The notes: generated by a model not told the origin, from the sequence alone. A stretch of 64,000 bases of DNA from an uncultured Selenomonadales bacterium (GCA_947307055.1 CAMZHX010000005.1:62001-126000), one strand, 5' to 3'; counted from the stretch's first letter, positions 27,581-37,083 are shown. Translations and numbers: made by a program.

Positions 27581-28664
27581 CGCGCTCACCCGTCCAATTA
27601 AATTCGGGATAATTATCCTCTAAAAATTTGAGCACAAAATTTGCGTAATCGGTCAGGAAAATTTCATCGCCGCTGAACTTTATCGAGCAAGCGGGCAGTC
27701 GATTTTTAACGCGCAATAAATTTTCATCGGGCGCGGAAAAATATTCGTGCTCCTTTGAGTAGCGATTGATATTTTCTGTCGCCGCGCCGAAATTCCCAAA
27801 CCGACAAGAATAACCGTCCCGCGCCAACCCGCTCAAAACAAATTCTATATCGCCTTGCGTCCGAAGTCTTTTTTTGCTCAAAATTCGCGGCGCGATTTTA
27901 CTTTCGACGGGCAAAATTTTAATCCGCTCGGCTCGTTTGCTCGGCAATTCTCGCGGCGTTTGGAAAATAATTTGGTCATCGGCTCGCCTGACTTCCAATT
28001 CATCATCAAAAGTTGCGTCCGAAGTGGGCAAAACAAAACTCGAATCATCAGCCGTACAGCGATATTCAAAAAATTTCCCGACCGTCGCGACCGAATCCCA
28101 CGACGTAGAATCAATTTCCACATTCCAATAAAATTTTTTATTCGTCAGCAATTTGCCCGCCAATTTATTTTCAGCCAACTTCAGATTAAGTTCACTAACC
28201 ACGCCGAAAATGCAAATGTCGACGGCTCGCCTTGCATACGGCGAATAAATTTGCAACGGCGCATTGTAAAGCCGTGCTATTCTGAAAAATTTTTCTTCTG
28301 CCTCGACGAATCGATAATTCGGCTTTAATTGGTAAGTGAAGTCCGCGCCGACAAAATTTTTATCTAACAGCGAATAAAATTCTTCGTAGGGAACGCATAA
28401 AAAAAACGGCTCGGAAGGTAAAGTTTGCGGCTCGCCGACTTCAAGCGGCGGCTGATTCCCGAAAAAAATACTTTCGCCAACTTCAAGCGGCAAAAGATTT
28501 CCCGATTCCTCCACGTCCGTTTTAATCTCCATAAATTTTTCATTGCCGCGAAATTCTTCCCACACGCGGCTCTCCAATTTCTTCAACGCCAAAGCTTGTT
28601 CATTTTTCAATTCCCGTTCGAGTTTCTTCAAAAATTTCTCCTCTTCTTGGCGCGTCATCTCCAT
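27573..28664 (-). CDS. Unrecognised protein next to VgrG
   Basis: This 363-residue protein has a charged coiled-coil N-terminus (1-60), a short internal duplication of PLEVGE, then a mixed alpha/beta body. The start ATG follows GGAGGAAAA. It lies 11 bases after vgrG and overlaps the next small gene. In related injection systems this place often holds baseplate, effector-adaptor or effector genes. I see no toxin motif. It could be an adaptor that couples cargo to VgrG, but this rests on position alone. Confidence 0.65.
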   Translation of the reverse strand: MEMTRQEEEKFLKKLERELKNEQALALKKLESRVWEEFRGNEKFMEIKTDVEESGNLLPLEVGESIFFGNQPPLEVGEPQTLPSEPFFLCVPYEEFYSLLDKNFVGADFTYQLKPNYRFVEAEEKFFRIARLYNAPLQIYSPYARRAVDICIFGVVSELNLKLAENKLAGKLLTNKKFYWNVEIDSTSWDSVATVGKFFEYRCTADDSSFVLPTSDATFDDELEVRRADDQIIFQTPRELPSKRAERIKILPVESKIAPRILSKKRLRTQGDIEFVLSGLARDGYSCRFGNFGAATENINRYSKEHEYFSAPDENLLRVKNRLPACSIKFSGDEIFLTDYANFVLKFLEDNYPEFNWTGERDD

Positions 28665-28675
28665 TGATTTTCCTC

Positions 28676-29956
28676 CTATCCGAGTTTAATATCGTTCGAT
28701 TTCAACGAAATATTTTGGGCTTCTAAGTTAAAATCTTTTCCGACCTCCGCTTTGAACGCGCCGCCCATTTTCAGATTTATTCCTTGCTCGCCCATAACAA
28801 TTTTGTTTTCGCCGACGCTCAAGACAATTTTTTTCTCGTCCATTAGAAGCGAAGTGCCAAAAGATTTAATCTCAAGCGACTTATCGCGGAAAAAAATCCG
28901 TTGCTTGCGGTTATTACCAATATATTTATCCTTAACGTTTTTGAATTCCTCGTCAAGCGTTTTGGTGCGCAAAGTCGACGCCGCATAACCTTCGCCGTTC
29001 ATGTAAAAAATTTCGACGGTCTCGCCGACTTCGGGCAAAAAAATTATCCCGCTGTAGGGTGTGCGATAGGGCAGGAAAATTTTTTCGGCGTCTTTGTCGT
29101 CAATCTCGAATTGGACGCGCAATCGCCCTAAATTTTTCCCGTCGCCTATATCCGTGACTTTCGCCATGAGTTTTGCGGGCGGCGTCAACAATTCCGACGG
29201 TTGCGGCTCCCGCAACTCTTCCAACTCGAATCGGATTCTGTCCGCGCCGCGTTCCTGATAGACTTCCAGCGCGACGATTAGAAATTTGCAAGGATTATTG
29301 CCCAACTGCAAAATGCGCCCGAGTTCAAAATACTTTGCCGCAACCAGTTCGGCAATTTTAATTTCTCCGCGCCGTCCGAGTTTCAAGCGAATTATTTCAT
29401 CTTGCGAAATTTTATTTGCCGCCTCATCGGAACACGTCGCGATTTTTAATTCCGATTTCCCTTGCAACGTATCTTTCACCCAAACACGCCGCCCTTGCCA
29501 CGCCGCCAATCGCTTTATGAATTCAAAATTCGTTTCGCCGTCTTGCAAAATGATTTCCCGACAAAGTTTGGTTGCGAATTTATTTTCAAGTTCAACCGAG
29601 CAATTTTGAAGTTTCAATCGCGCAGGATTCAAAATATCGCTGAAAAACTTTTCGGGATTTTGGAAAATGCGCGTCTCTTTAGTTTCGTCCGACTTAACCG
29701 ACGCCGACTTTGCCAAAACTTCGACGTAATTGCCGTGATAAGTTTGCTCAATTAAAATTTCCGCGACTTCGCCAAAAAAAATCGGGCGACCACTATCCAA
29801 TTCGACGCCGATTTTTTTGCCGACCGCACTTTGATAAATAGAAAAATTTTCTTCAGCGACGCGCTGTCTAAATTTGCAAACGCTGTGGCAATTCGCCGCC
29901 TTACTCAAAGAAATTTCATCAAAATAATTTTCGTCGCCCAAGCCGCGCACTTTCAT
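28676..29956 (-). CDS. vgrG: VgrG-like spike protein
   Basis: The 426-residue protein forms the trimeric spike at the tip of contractile injection machines. The N-terminal part (1-260) has gp27-like beta/alpha organisation. An OB-fold gp5-like segment follows (VTDIGDGKNLGRLRVQFEI; PYRTPYSGIIFLPEVGETVE), then a short beta-helix needle (residues about 350-426, repeats such as KIVLSVGENKIVMGEQG). It is shorter than most type VI VgrG proteins and has no C-terminal effector extension. The ATG has GGGAGAAAA upstream. It is 16 bases after the tube gene. Confidence 0.85.
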   Translation of the reverse strand: MKVRGLGDENYFDEISLSKAANCHSVCKFRQRVAEENFSIYQSAVGKKIGVELDSGRPIFFGEVAEILIEQTYHGNYVEVLAKSASVKSDETKETRIFQNPEKFFSDILNPARLKLQNCSVELENKFATKLCREIILQDGETNFEFIKRLAAWQGRRVWVKDTLQGKSELKIATCSDEAANKISQDEIIRLKLGRRGEIKIAELVAAKYFELGRILQLGNNPCKFLIVALEVYQERGADRIRFELEELREPQPSELLTPPAKLMAKVTDIGDGKNLGRLRVQFEIDDKDAEKIFLPYRTPYSGIIFLPEVGETVEIFYMNGEGYAASTLRTKTLDEEFKNVKDKYIGNNRKQRIFFRDKSLEIKSFGTSLLMDEKKIVLSVGENKIVMGEQGINLKMGGAFKAEVGKDFNLEAQNISLKSNDIKLG

Positions 29957-29972
29957 TAAATTTTTCTCCCAA

Positions 29973-30392
29973 TCAATATGTGTTGAAATTTTTCAGCTGA
30001 TTTTCTTTCTGCGTAAGTTTGAGCACAAAGTATGTGCCGTCTTCATTTTCGGGCGCACCGTAAACTTCTCTGTAATCGCAAACGAACATGTCAGGGATTT
30101 CGTAAGTCCGAAGAATTACGCCTGAATTGTCCGACTTCACCGTCAAAGTGACTTTGCGATAAGTCGTAGCCTCTTTAAGGTCGCGCGTCCATTCCGAAAT
30201 TTTTATCAGCGCGTCGTTAATGCTCGCCTCGATTTTACCTTTAACGCTCATTCGCGCCAATATCGCATTCGACTTTTTTTGCGCGTCGTCGTTCAGCGTA
30301 TCCAGCGAAATATCCGCAAAGTTAATCATATTTGGCTCGTTAATCTCGATAGTTTCTTCGCTCGATTCGATTTTCAATTCGTAGTAAATCAC
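29973..30392 (-). CDS. Hcp-like / tail-tube protein
   Basis: This 139-residue beta-rich protein, of the size of phage tail-tube and Hcp subunits, is encoded directly between the sheath-like gene and vgrG, the usual place. N-terminal strand YYELKIESSEETIEI, a central helix and a C-terminal strand (YFVLKLTQKEN) suit the tube fold. It would stack in rings to form the inner tube pushed out by sheath contraction. It starts with GTG at 30392 behind GGGGAGGGG. The assignment comes from size, fold impression and neighbours. Confidence 0.65.
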   Translation of the reverse strand: MIYYELKIESSEETIEINEPNMINFADISLDTLNDDAQKKSNAILARMSVKGKIEASINDALIKISEWTRDLKEATTYRKVTLTVKSDNSGVILRTYEIPDMFVCDYREVYGAPENEDGTYFVLKLTQKENQLKNFNTY

Positions 30393-30407
30393 GTTAAAGC
30401 CCCTCCC

Positions 30408-32627
30408 CTAGTCAATAATTTCAACGTCAAGCATATCCTCGCCGCCTGAAAGTTCGACCTTCAAATTGTTGTCGTCTCTCAAAATATTTTCACCGTCTTT
30501 GAGCATAAGATTGATTATATCGCCCTTAGCCTTATATTTTTTGGCTTGCTGCGACCACTCCGCGACGACGTTATTAAGGAAGTCCTTCAACTGCGAATCT
30601 TTAAGTTTCGAGCCGTAAGTTTTGAGGTAAGCGCGGATAAAATCTTTGGTGAGCGTGCGGAAAATCGGTTGGTATTCGCCGTCTTTGCGGTTGAGAGTTC
30701 GGGCGTTAAGAATATAAGTTCGGTCGATAAATTTGCCGGCGCGTTCGTCGTATCTGCGGTCGCCGTCGAAAGCAAAGCCGAATCGATTAGCAGTAAAAGC
30801 ATTGACGACTTCCGCGCTCCAAGCGATTGAACGTTCACGATTAAATTTCGTGAGCAATTTGGCAGTAATTTTATCGCCCTCAAGGTCGATTCGCACGCAA
30901 GAATTTTCTTTTATGAAATTGTCCTTAAAGCCGTTGTTAATCCAGAATTCGGGTTGTTGAGCGGCAATCAATAAACCCGCCGCGACGTAAGAGGCGTCGA
31001 TATACATTGCGGGCACTGAAATTTTCAGCGTATCCTCTTCCGCGCCGAGCGGAACTGTACCTTCGCGCATAATCGTAAAATTCGGCAGGGCGTAAACCGC
31101 GTGCTCGTAATTGAGCGGCTCCAATTTATCTTCAAGATTTTTAATAACTTCGGCGTTAATCCCAGAAAAAGTCGTCAAAGGATTGGGCGCAAAGTTGAAG
31201 ACGGTCATAATTTTGCAATCGTCCATGATTTTAAGAATAGACTTCGCCGCAGAAAAATCAGTGCCGTCAGCCGAATTTTTATCTTGGTCGTCGTCATCAA
31301 ATAAATCGTCGTCAAGCCCGATTTCTTGATTCAAGCCGCCGCCCGAAAAATCTTCGTCGAGGACGTGCGGCAAAATCGCAAACCAAAGCTTATTTTTATC
31401 GCTGACGCCTAAGCCTAAATGATTCATCGTCGATACAAATTTGCCTTTGATTTTATCGTCAATAAGTTTGCTCGCCTTGCAATTCGCGACGATTAAACCG
31501 ACTTTGGGGAGAGTGCCGCCCTTAACCGCGGCGTGGTCAAAGAATATTTTCACGCTTAACATTTTCCGAACACTATCGGACAAGACTTGTATAAAAGCTT
31601 CCTTCGCCTGCTTGAAACTGCTCTGAATAATTTTCTTATTCTCGGTGAGTTGGTCGCGATATTCGGCAAGCGCGGTGCTGTCCATATTTTCAAGCGGATT
31701 AGCCAATTCTCTGCCCGTGTAAGCCGATACAACCAATGCTTTGGTGAAATTATTTTCGTCCTTCGCGTGTTTATCGAGGTCGCTCTGAATTATCTTGGCA
31801 AATTTGGTCGAGTTATCGCCGTCGGGGTCGCTCGGTGAATCGGAATTTTCATCGGAATCGGGCGTACTTGCTTTGGCGGGAATCAGAATCCAACGCCCGT
31901 CGTTATCAAAACCGCCGCGCCCGCTCAATAATTTTTTCGGCTCGCCGTCGCCGCTTGAGCTTGCCGCATTCAACTGCAGAAGCTTTTGATTTACGGCGTT
32001 AATTTTCCTTTCGGCGTCGTCCAAACTAATTGCCATTAGCGCGGTAGGATTTCTGAATTGTTCAAGGGCACTTTTGCGAATTTCGCGCAGACGTTTAGCA
32101 ATCGGCGCAGCATTTTCATTTTTGGCAATGCGCTCCTCGTATTTTTCCATAAGCATTGGAATTTTCTGGCGCGTATCGTAAAGGGCGTCGATTTCGCGCT
32201 TGGGCGTTAAAATCTCGCGAAGTTTGGCGTCATTGAACTCGATATTTGCAAGCCCGCTATCCGATTTTTGGCTGTACATGTTGACGAGCATTTCATAATA
32301 CGTATGCCCCGTTATTTTAATCTCGCGCCCGCCATTTTTCTTCGCCTCGATAGGGTCGGCGGTGTATTGGAAATACGGAACGCCGTCAGCCGTGCCCGTT
32401 ACGAACTCAAAAACTTTCGGCTGGAATTTTTCAAGGAACTCGCCGAAACTCCTAACCTCAAGCTTTTTCTCAATGTCCTTGTACATTTCCTCGTCGCTGG
32501 AATCGGGGTCGCTGTAAAGGTCGAGAATGCTATACAAATTTTTCGCCGAAATATCAGCGGGGTGCGTGAACTCCTCGAACAAAATCGCCCGATGAGTTTG
32601 CGGGATTTTATCCCACGTGCTTGACAT
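30408..32627 (-). CDS. Sheath-like protein (TssC-like), possibly fused
   Basis: The protein has 739 residues. The C-terminal part (VPAMYIDASYVAAGLLIAAQ; then NARTLNRKDGEY and a helical end FLNNVVAEWSQQAK) resembles contractile sheath proteins of the TssC type. The N-terminal 250 residues are helical and may include a TssB-like part or a separate domain. An acidic linker (DDDLFDDDDQD) lies in the middle. The ATG has GGGAGATG upstream. It stands between the PAAR-like tip and the tube gene, as expected. No separate tssB gene is present, so one chain may replace the TssB/TssC pair. Confidence in the sheath role is moderate. Confidence 0.6.
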   Translation of the reverse strand: MSSTWDKIPQTHRAILFEEFTHPADISAKNLYSILDLYSDPDSSDEEMYKDIEKKLEVRSFGEFLEKFQPKVFEFVTGTADGVPYFQYTADPIEAKKNGGREIKITGHTYYEMLVNMYSQKSDSGLANIEFNDAKLREILTPKREIDALYDTRQKIPMLMEKYEERIAKNENAAPIAKRLREIRKSALEQFRNPTALMAISLDDAERKINAVNQKLLQLNAASSSGDGEPKKLLSGRGGFDNDGRWILIPAKASTPDSDENSDSPSDPDGDNSTKFAKIIQSDLDKHAKDENNFTKALVVSAYTGRELANPLENMDSTALAEYRDQLTENKKIIQSSFKQAKEAFIQVLSDSVRKMLSVKIFFDHAAVKGGTLPKVGLIVANCKASKLIDDKIKGKFVSTMNHLGLGVSDKNKLWFAILPHVLDEDFSGGGLNQEIGLDDDLFDDDDQDKNSADGTDFSAAKSILKIMDDCKIMTVFNFAPNPLTTFSGINAEVIKNLEDKLEPLNYEHAVYALPNFTIMREGTVPLGAEEDTLKISVPAMYIDASYVAAGLLIAAQQPEFWINNGFKDNFIKENSCVRIDLEGDKITAKLLTKFNRERSIAWSAEVVNAFTANRFGFAFDGDRRYDERAGKFIDRTYILNARTLNRKDGEYQPIFRTLTKDFIRAYLKTYGSKLKDSQLKDFLNNVVAEWSQQAKKYKAKGDIINLMLKDGENILRDDNNLKVELSGGEDMLDVEIID

Positions 32628-32643
32628 TTAAAAATCATCTCCC

Positions 32644-32982
32644 TTAACCTTGCGTAAACCCCTGCGCGTTCGCCGCTTTGACTTTCACGACCGAGCCCAC
32701 AGGGCAGTTGCAAAAAGTATTCGCCGTCAGCAAATTTTTTGAATCGGCTTTGCATTTCAGGTCGAAATTTATCCACGGCGTTTGTTGGAAGCGGCAGGGT
32801 TGCGGCGTGCCTTGAGCCATTGCCGTTAATATCGGGCAAGTGCCACTACCAGAAAGTTTCGCCGCCGTCGTCAGAACTTTGGAGCCTTTATGCGTGACTT
32901 GCCCAGACATAGAAATTGAGAAATTCACTGCGGGAGCCGCCACGCAAAAAAATTTCGCCCGTTCCGTCAAAAAATCTGCCAT
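32644..32982 (-). CDS. PAAR-like spike-tip protein (DUF4280-like)
   Basis: This 112-residue cysteine-rich protein has CPILTAMAQGTPQPC and TFCNCPVGS, and the glycine turns GSKVLTTA and SGSGTCP. This matches PAAR-like caps that fold as a small cone, bind a metal and sharpen the VgrG spike. The ATG follows GAGGCG. It is encoded 9 bases after a large Hsp70-like gene and 16 bases before the sheath-like gene. Effector proteins are often loaded on such tips, but no effector domain is attached here. Confidence 0.7.
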   Translation of the reverse strand: MADFLTERAKFFCVAAPAVNFSISMSGQVTHKGSKVLTTAAKLSGSGTCPILTAMAQGTPQPCRFQQTPWINFDLKCKADSKNLLTANTFCNCPVGSVVKVKAANAQGFTQG

Positions 32983-32991
32983 AACGTCGCC

Positions 32992-35900
32992 TCACTCTAA
33001 GGTTATCAGCTTGCCTTCGATTTCGTCAGTCGGCTCGCCCTTCGACACCGCATAGCAAATTTTATTCGATGCAACGGCTTTGACGTAAACATTCGCGTCG
33101 GGGTCGGCGTCAATGTGAATCGTCAACCGCTTTGCTATCGAGGCAGGCGCGTTATTCGTCGCGGCAATGCTTTGGTCGGTGTAGAGCAGGTCGAATACGC
33201 CGAGCTTCGCACCTATAAATTTATACCATTTCCCCAATTTTGTCGACTTGTCAATCAAAATTTTAAATTTGCCCATGCGAGCACGCCCAACATAAAATTG
33301 GAAGGGCACTTGCTTTTTGTCCTTGCCTTCGGGGCTTATGTCGACAACGCGAATTGCAGAACCTTCTCTGCACTTCAATAAGCCAAATGCTACGCCCGTT
33401 TTGCCCGTTGGGCGAGCGAAATTATTTTTGTCGACCGCTATGCCCTTCGTCGCTTGAATTTTATCTGCCTCATCAGTGCCCAGCGGCGGATATAAGACAA
33501 AACGCGGCATTTTCTGCCCTTCGCCAAATCCTAAAAGCTTGCGAGCCTTGCCCGTCTCAACGTCCGTATATTCCTCGAAAAGTTTCTTGACAAGCGCGGA
33601 CTTGGTCGAATTGCCCGCAAGAAAAATTCCAATTTCCTCCACGTCAGAGAGTGCCGCTACGCCGTTATCCTGCCCGCCGCTCACCTTGTCGAAGGCGTCG
33701 CGCAACGAGATAAAAAAGCTGTCTATGCCACTGCAAATCCTCTCGCGCAAAATCTTTTTCAAGTCGACGAGCGGCGCAAGTTTTTTCGCCTCAACCTTCG
33801 GCGCAGATTCCGTAGCTTTTTTACTCTCGGCAAGTCTCGCCAAAATTGAAGTGGCTTGGGTATAGCCATTGGAACTCAATTCTTCTAACTTTTGAAAGGA
33901 TTCTTTATGTCCTTTGTTTGCCCAATCCCAAAGTTGGTTAATTGCATACGGTGAATTTTTCAACGCATTTTCCATAACATTAGCAAATATATTCTTAGCG
34001 ACTTCAAATGTCGGTTGGGGCAGAGTGGTTTTGACATCATCGGGAGTTTGCGAGCCGATTGACAATTCAAAGCCTGTGATTTCTTGTCCCGCGTCGTCAA
34101 AAACCGTCAGAGAAATTTTGCCCGAATCAAAAATCTTTTTAGCCTCTTCGGAGGTCGGAGCCTCCCAAACGGGGCGCAGAGCTTCCATTAAATTATGCAT
34201 ATTGAGATTAGCCTCTTGCGACTGGCGAATCAAGCCGTCCGAGCCTGGAAACTCCAACTTTTCAGCCGCCCACGTGAACGGAATTTTAACTTTGGAATTA
34301 TCGCGCGGCTTCAAAAGTTTATCGCTGTTCGCCTTGAAGATTTGGAACGCCATGAGCCGCAAAAGATTTTCGCCGCCTAAAGTCCTGTCGCCATGCGCGC
34401 CAAAATGCGTCAGCACATAGTCATAAAAATCCGCGTCATCATCTGCCGCCAACTTCAAGACGCCAAAATCAAAATCGGTCGTGCCGCCGCCGAAGTCGAA
34501 CACCGAATAATAAACGCCGTCGGTGTCCTCGCCATTCAAAAAGCCGTAGCCGTCAAGCGCGGTGATAGCATACGCGGCCGGCTCGCTCGTGCCCTCGATG
34601 ACTTGGAAATTTTTCATAGCCCCTTCATTATCAAGGAGCGCGGTCGGCAACGATTTCAAAATCCCTGCGCGAAATGCCTTCAACATGCGCTCGCGAATAT
34701 TTCGCTCGTACATGACGGGGAAACTTAAAATGTATTTCAAAAAAATATGCTTGGGGCTCAACATGTGATTGATATACGAGCCTAGATAATAGGCATAATA
34801 CTCCAGCGGATTGAATTCGTCGCTGGTAATGTCCAAAAAGGGCGGCAAATCTATTTCAAATTTGTTATGGTCGCGGATTTTGGTCGTGTATTGGAGATTG
34901 CCGCACCACTGCTTGATATTCTCGAAAAACGACGCGTATAAACTGCTGTCGTTAATGCCGTCCAGATTACTTTTTGCGTTATGCGAGACCGTGACATCTT
35001 CCAGAGAAGTTTTAGGACGACCTGCACGGGCGGAATAAGCCGTCAGGAAATTTTCAATGTGGCGGAATTCAATAATGGTCGGGTTCTCGTAATTTTCAGC
35101 CTTGATACCTTTTGAGTAATCGCCCGCGCCGACTTGCAAGGGAATAATTTCGCCGCGCTCGTTTTCGTAAACTACAACCGTTGACTTCGTGCCAAAATCG
35201 ATAGCGACTATGCCCGAAGAATTTATATCGGCAGCGGGGTCGCGAGCGTAAATCGTTTCGCCCAGTTTAACGTTGCGCTCGGTCTCTTCCGGAACGTCCC
35301 ACAAATCCCAATGCCCGCGATTAGGGTCGGTCAAAAGTTTTTCGTCGTAGCGGTCAAGCCCAACGCGGCGTTCGTCGCAAGTCAAAAGCTCTTCGCGCAA
35401 CATATCTTCGGCTTGCTTATCGTTTACGGTCTTGCCCTTTAGCGCGTCGAGATTCAGGAAGGAAAATTTCGTGCCCGCCTTTACCGCGTCATAAATCTTT
35501 TTCTCGTCGAATGTGATTTTGTCGCCTTGAAACTTTAAGTACTCCTTTAAGTTTTTCAACGTGCTGAAAAGTTGCTCCGACTTTTTGGAAGGAAAATCTT
35601 TCGGCGCAAGGTCGTACTCAAGCCACGTCCAAATAACTTTCTGCGGCGACGGGTTGCTGAGATTAAATTTATAAATCGGTATAACCCAATAATGACCTTC
35701 GTTATAACTATCGTAACGACCAATGGAGTAACTGTTATTGTTCGTATTCATATAATTTTTGGCGTTATTAATAGTGATTCCCGGATAGGAAGAATTGCAA
35801 ACTTTTATATTTCCGTTTGAAACACGAAAATAATTTACCTGATTATTGAAAAGATTTCGGGCTTCGTTTTCACTGGGAATAACACCTTGAAAACCAGCAA

Positions 35901-36228
35901 AACCTAAACGTGACGAAATACCCGGTACGCTATAATCAATTGGACGATAGGCATAACCCGCCGCACAAGCGTGAACGTCAAGGTCGGGCATTAAGCCTGC
36001 GATGTCGTGGACGTAATAAACGCCCTCGCTTTGACCGGCGCGGTTGAGGTAAATCCATTCTTTGTTATTAAATTTGGTTTGGAATGCTTGATAGAACGGG
36101 ACGTAACTTGCGGCGAAAGCTTCGTTAGTCTTGCTGATTAGTTTTTTCAGCTCAACGTCCTTGCGCTCGGCGAAAAGATTTTCATCGACGGGAATAACTT
36201 TGATTGGTTTAGTGTCCAAAATTTTCAT
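32992..36228 (-). CDS. Large Hsp70-like protein with unknown N-terminal domain
   Basis: The protein has 1,078 residues. Residues 1-335 form an unrecognised domain, partly rich in Asn/Tyr/Ser (region 130-190). An actin/Hsp70 ATPase follows: AIDFGTKSTVVV (342-353), SVFDFGGGTTDFDFG (574-588) and a third motif FLAGNSTKSALV near 900. The C-terminus (after 1,000) is a beta-like extension. Insertions make the ATPase part much longer than in DnaK. The first two genes of the operon are a GrpE-like protein and this one, only 6 bases apart, which suggests a functional pair. Confidence 0.85.
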   Translation of the reverse strand: MKILDTKPIKVIPVDENLFAERKDVELKKLISKTNEAFAASYVPFYQAFQTKFNNKEWIYLNRAGQSEGVYYVHDIAGLMPDLDVHACAAGYAYRPIDYSVPGISSRLGFAGFQGVIPSENEARNLFNNQVNYFRVSNGNIKVCNSSYPGITINNAKNYMNTNNNSYSIGRYDSYNEGHYWVIPIYKFNLSNPSPQKVIWTWLEYDLAPKDFPSKKSEQLFSTLKNLKEYLKFQGDKITFDEKKIYDAVKAGTKFSFLNLDALKGKTVNDKQAEDMLREELLTCDERRVGLDRYDEKLLTDPNRGHWDLWDVPEETERNVKLGETIYARDPAADINSSGIVAIDFGTKSTVVVYENERGEIIPLQVGAGDYSKGIKAENYENPTIIEFRHIENFLTAYSARAGRPKTSLEDVTVSHNAKSNLDGINDSSLYASFFENIKQWCGNLQYTTKIRDHNKFEIDLPPFLDITSDEFNPLEYYAYYLGSYINHMLSPKHIFLKYILSFPVMYERNIRERMLKAFRAGILKSLPTALLDNEGAMKNFQVIEGTSEPAAYAITALDGYGFLNGEDTDGVYYSVFDFGGGTTDFDFGVLKLAADDDADFYDYVLTHFGAHGDRTLGGENLLRLMAFQIFKANSDKLLKPRDNSKVKIPFTWAAEKLEFPGSDGLIRQSQEANLNMHNLMEALRPVWEAPTSEEAKKIFDSGKISLTVFDDAGQEITGFELSIGSQTPDDVKTTLPQPTFEVAKNIFANVMENALKNSPYAINQLWDWANKGHKESFQKLEELSSNGYTQATSILARLAESKKATESAPKVEAKKLAPLVDLKKILRERICSGIDSFFISLRDAFDKVSGGQDNGVAALSDVEEIGIFLAGNSTKSALVKKLFEEYTDVETGKARKLLGFGEGQKMPRFVLYPPLGTDEADKIQATKGIAVDKNNFARPTGKTGVAFGLLKCREGSAIRVVDISPEGKDKKQVPFQFYVGRARMGKFKILIDKSTKLGKWYKFIGAKLGVFDLLYTDQSIAATNNAPASIAKRLTIHIDADPDANVYVKAVASNKICYAVSKGEPTDEIEGKLITLE

Positions 36229-36234
36229 GCCTCC

Positions 36235-37083
36235 TTAAGCGAGTTCGACAACACTTTTCTTGACGACAGAGCCTTGAAGATAGCGATAGCCCTGCAACGC
36301 GACCCGTGAAACTTTGCCCATTTGCCGACTTTGCGAGGTGCGCCGCATTAAATCCGCGTCAAAATAATCGCCGACTTCAATATCAAGTCTGGCGTAGGGC
36401 GGCTCGCGAAACCCGCGATTGACCATTTCAAAACAAAAATCAAACAGGCGCACGAGATTATCTTCGGGGTGGCGGCTAACGTAATCCCAAAACGAAGCCA
36501 AGTGGGATTCTTGAATTGCACCGCTGAAAAATCCCGCCGCATTATCGCCCGCACCAAATATCCCTGCCAATTCAAAGCGCGTATTGTTGTCGAGCGTCGA
36601 ATAAATTTTATAAGCGTCGTCGAGTTCGGAATAAGTTTCGCGATAAAATTTTGCGGTAGTCTCGGCGGCTTGGCGGGCTTTATCGGCGGCATTAAGTTCG
36701 GCTTGACGTTCGGCGAGTTGCCGATTGAAATCGTCGCGTTGCTCGTCGAGTTGCTCTCTGAAATCTTCTTGCATGTCAAGGATTCTTTGCTTTGCCTTGT
36801 CGAACTCGCGATTAAATTCTTCGCGCAAATTTTCTTCGCGCCGATTGAAATCATTTTGCGCCGTCTCAAGCTGATTTTTAAAATTATCGCGCTCATCGGT
36901 GAGCCTGTCGACTTGTTGGAGCAACGATTTATTTTCGGCGGCGAGGTTATCGCGCTCGCCAACCAAATCGGTTATCTTGCCTTCCAGCTCGGAAACTTTT
37001 TCCCTGAGCGGCTCAATTTCCTTGCGCGCCCTCAAGCCCGCTAAAATTCCTTCACAAAAATGTTCCACGTCATCAAAATTCAT
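36235..37083 (-). CDS. GrpE-like coiled-coil protein heading the operon
   Basis: The protein has 282 residues. Residues about 20-150 are coiled coil (KVSELEGKITDL to QAELNAADK). The C-terminal head shows GDYFDADLMRR, then GKVSRVALQGYRY and VVKKSVVEL, the order of motifs in GrpE (GxxFDP; GTVxxVxxxGY; VLRPAxVxV). GrpE releases ADP from Hsp70. GCGGAGGA lies before the ATG. It is the first gene of the transcript, so made in equal measure with the Hsp70 gene just after it. The housekeeping GrpE is shorter (about 190 residues), so this is a specialised relative. Confidence 0.75.
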   Translation of the reverse strand: MNFDDVEHFCEGILAGLRARKEIEPLREKVSELEGKITDLVGERDNLAAENKSLLQQVDRLTDERDNFKNQLETAQNDFNRREENLREEFNREFDKAKQRILDMQEDFREQLDEQRDDFNRQLAERQAELNAADKARQAAETTAKFYRETYSELDDAYKIYSTLDNNTRFELAGIFGAGDNAAGFFSGAIQESHLASFWDYVSRHPEDNLVRLFDFCFEMVNRGFREPPYARLDIEVGDYFDADLMRRTSQSRQMGKVSRVALQGYRYLQGSVVKKSVVELA

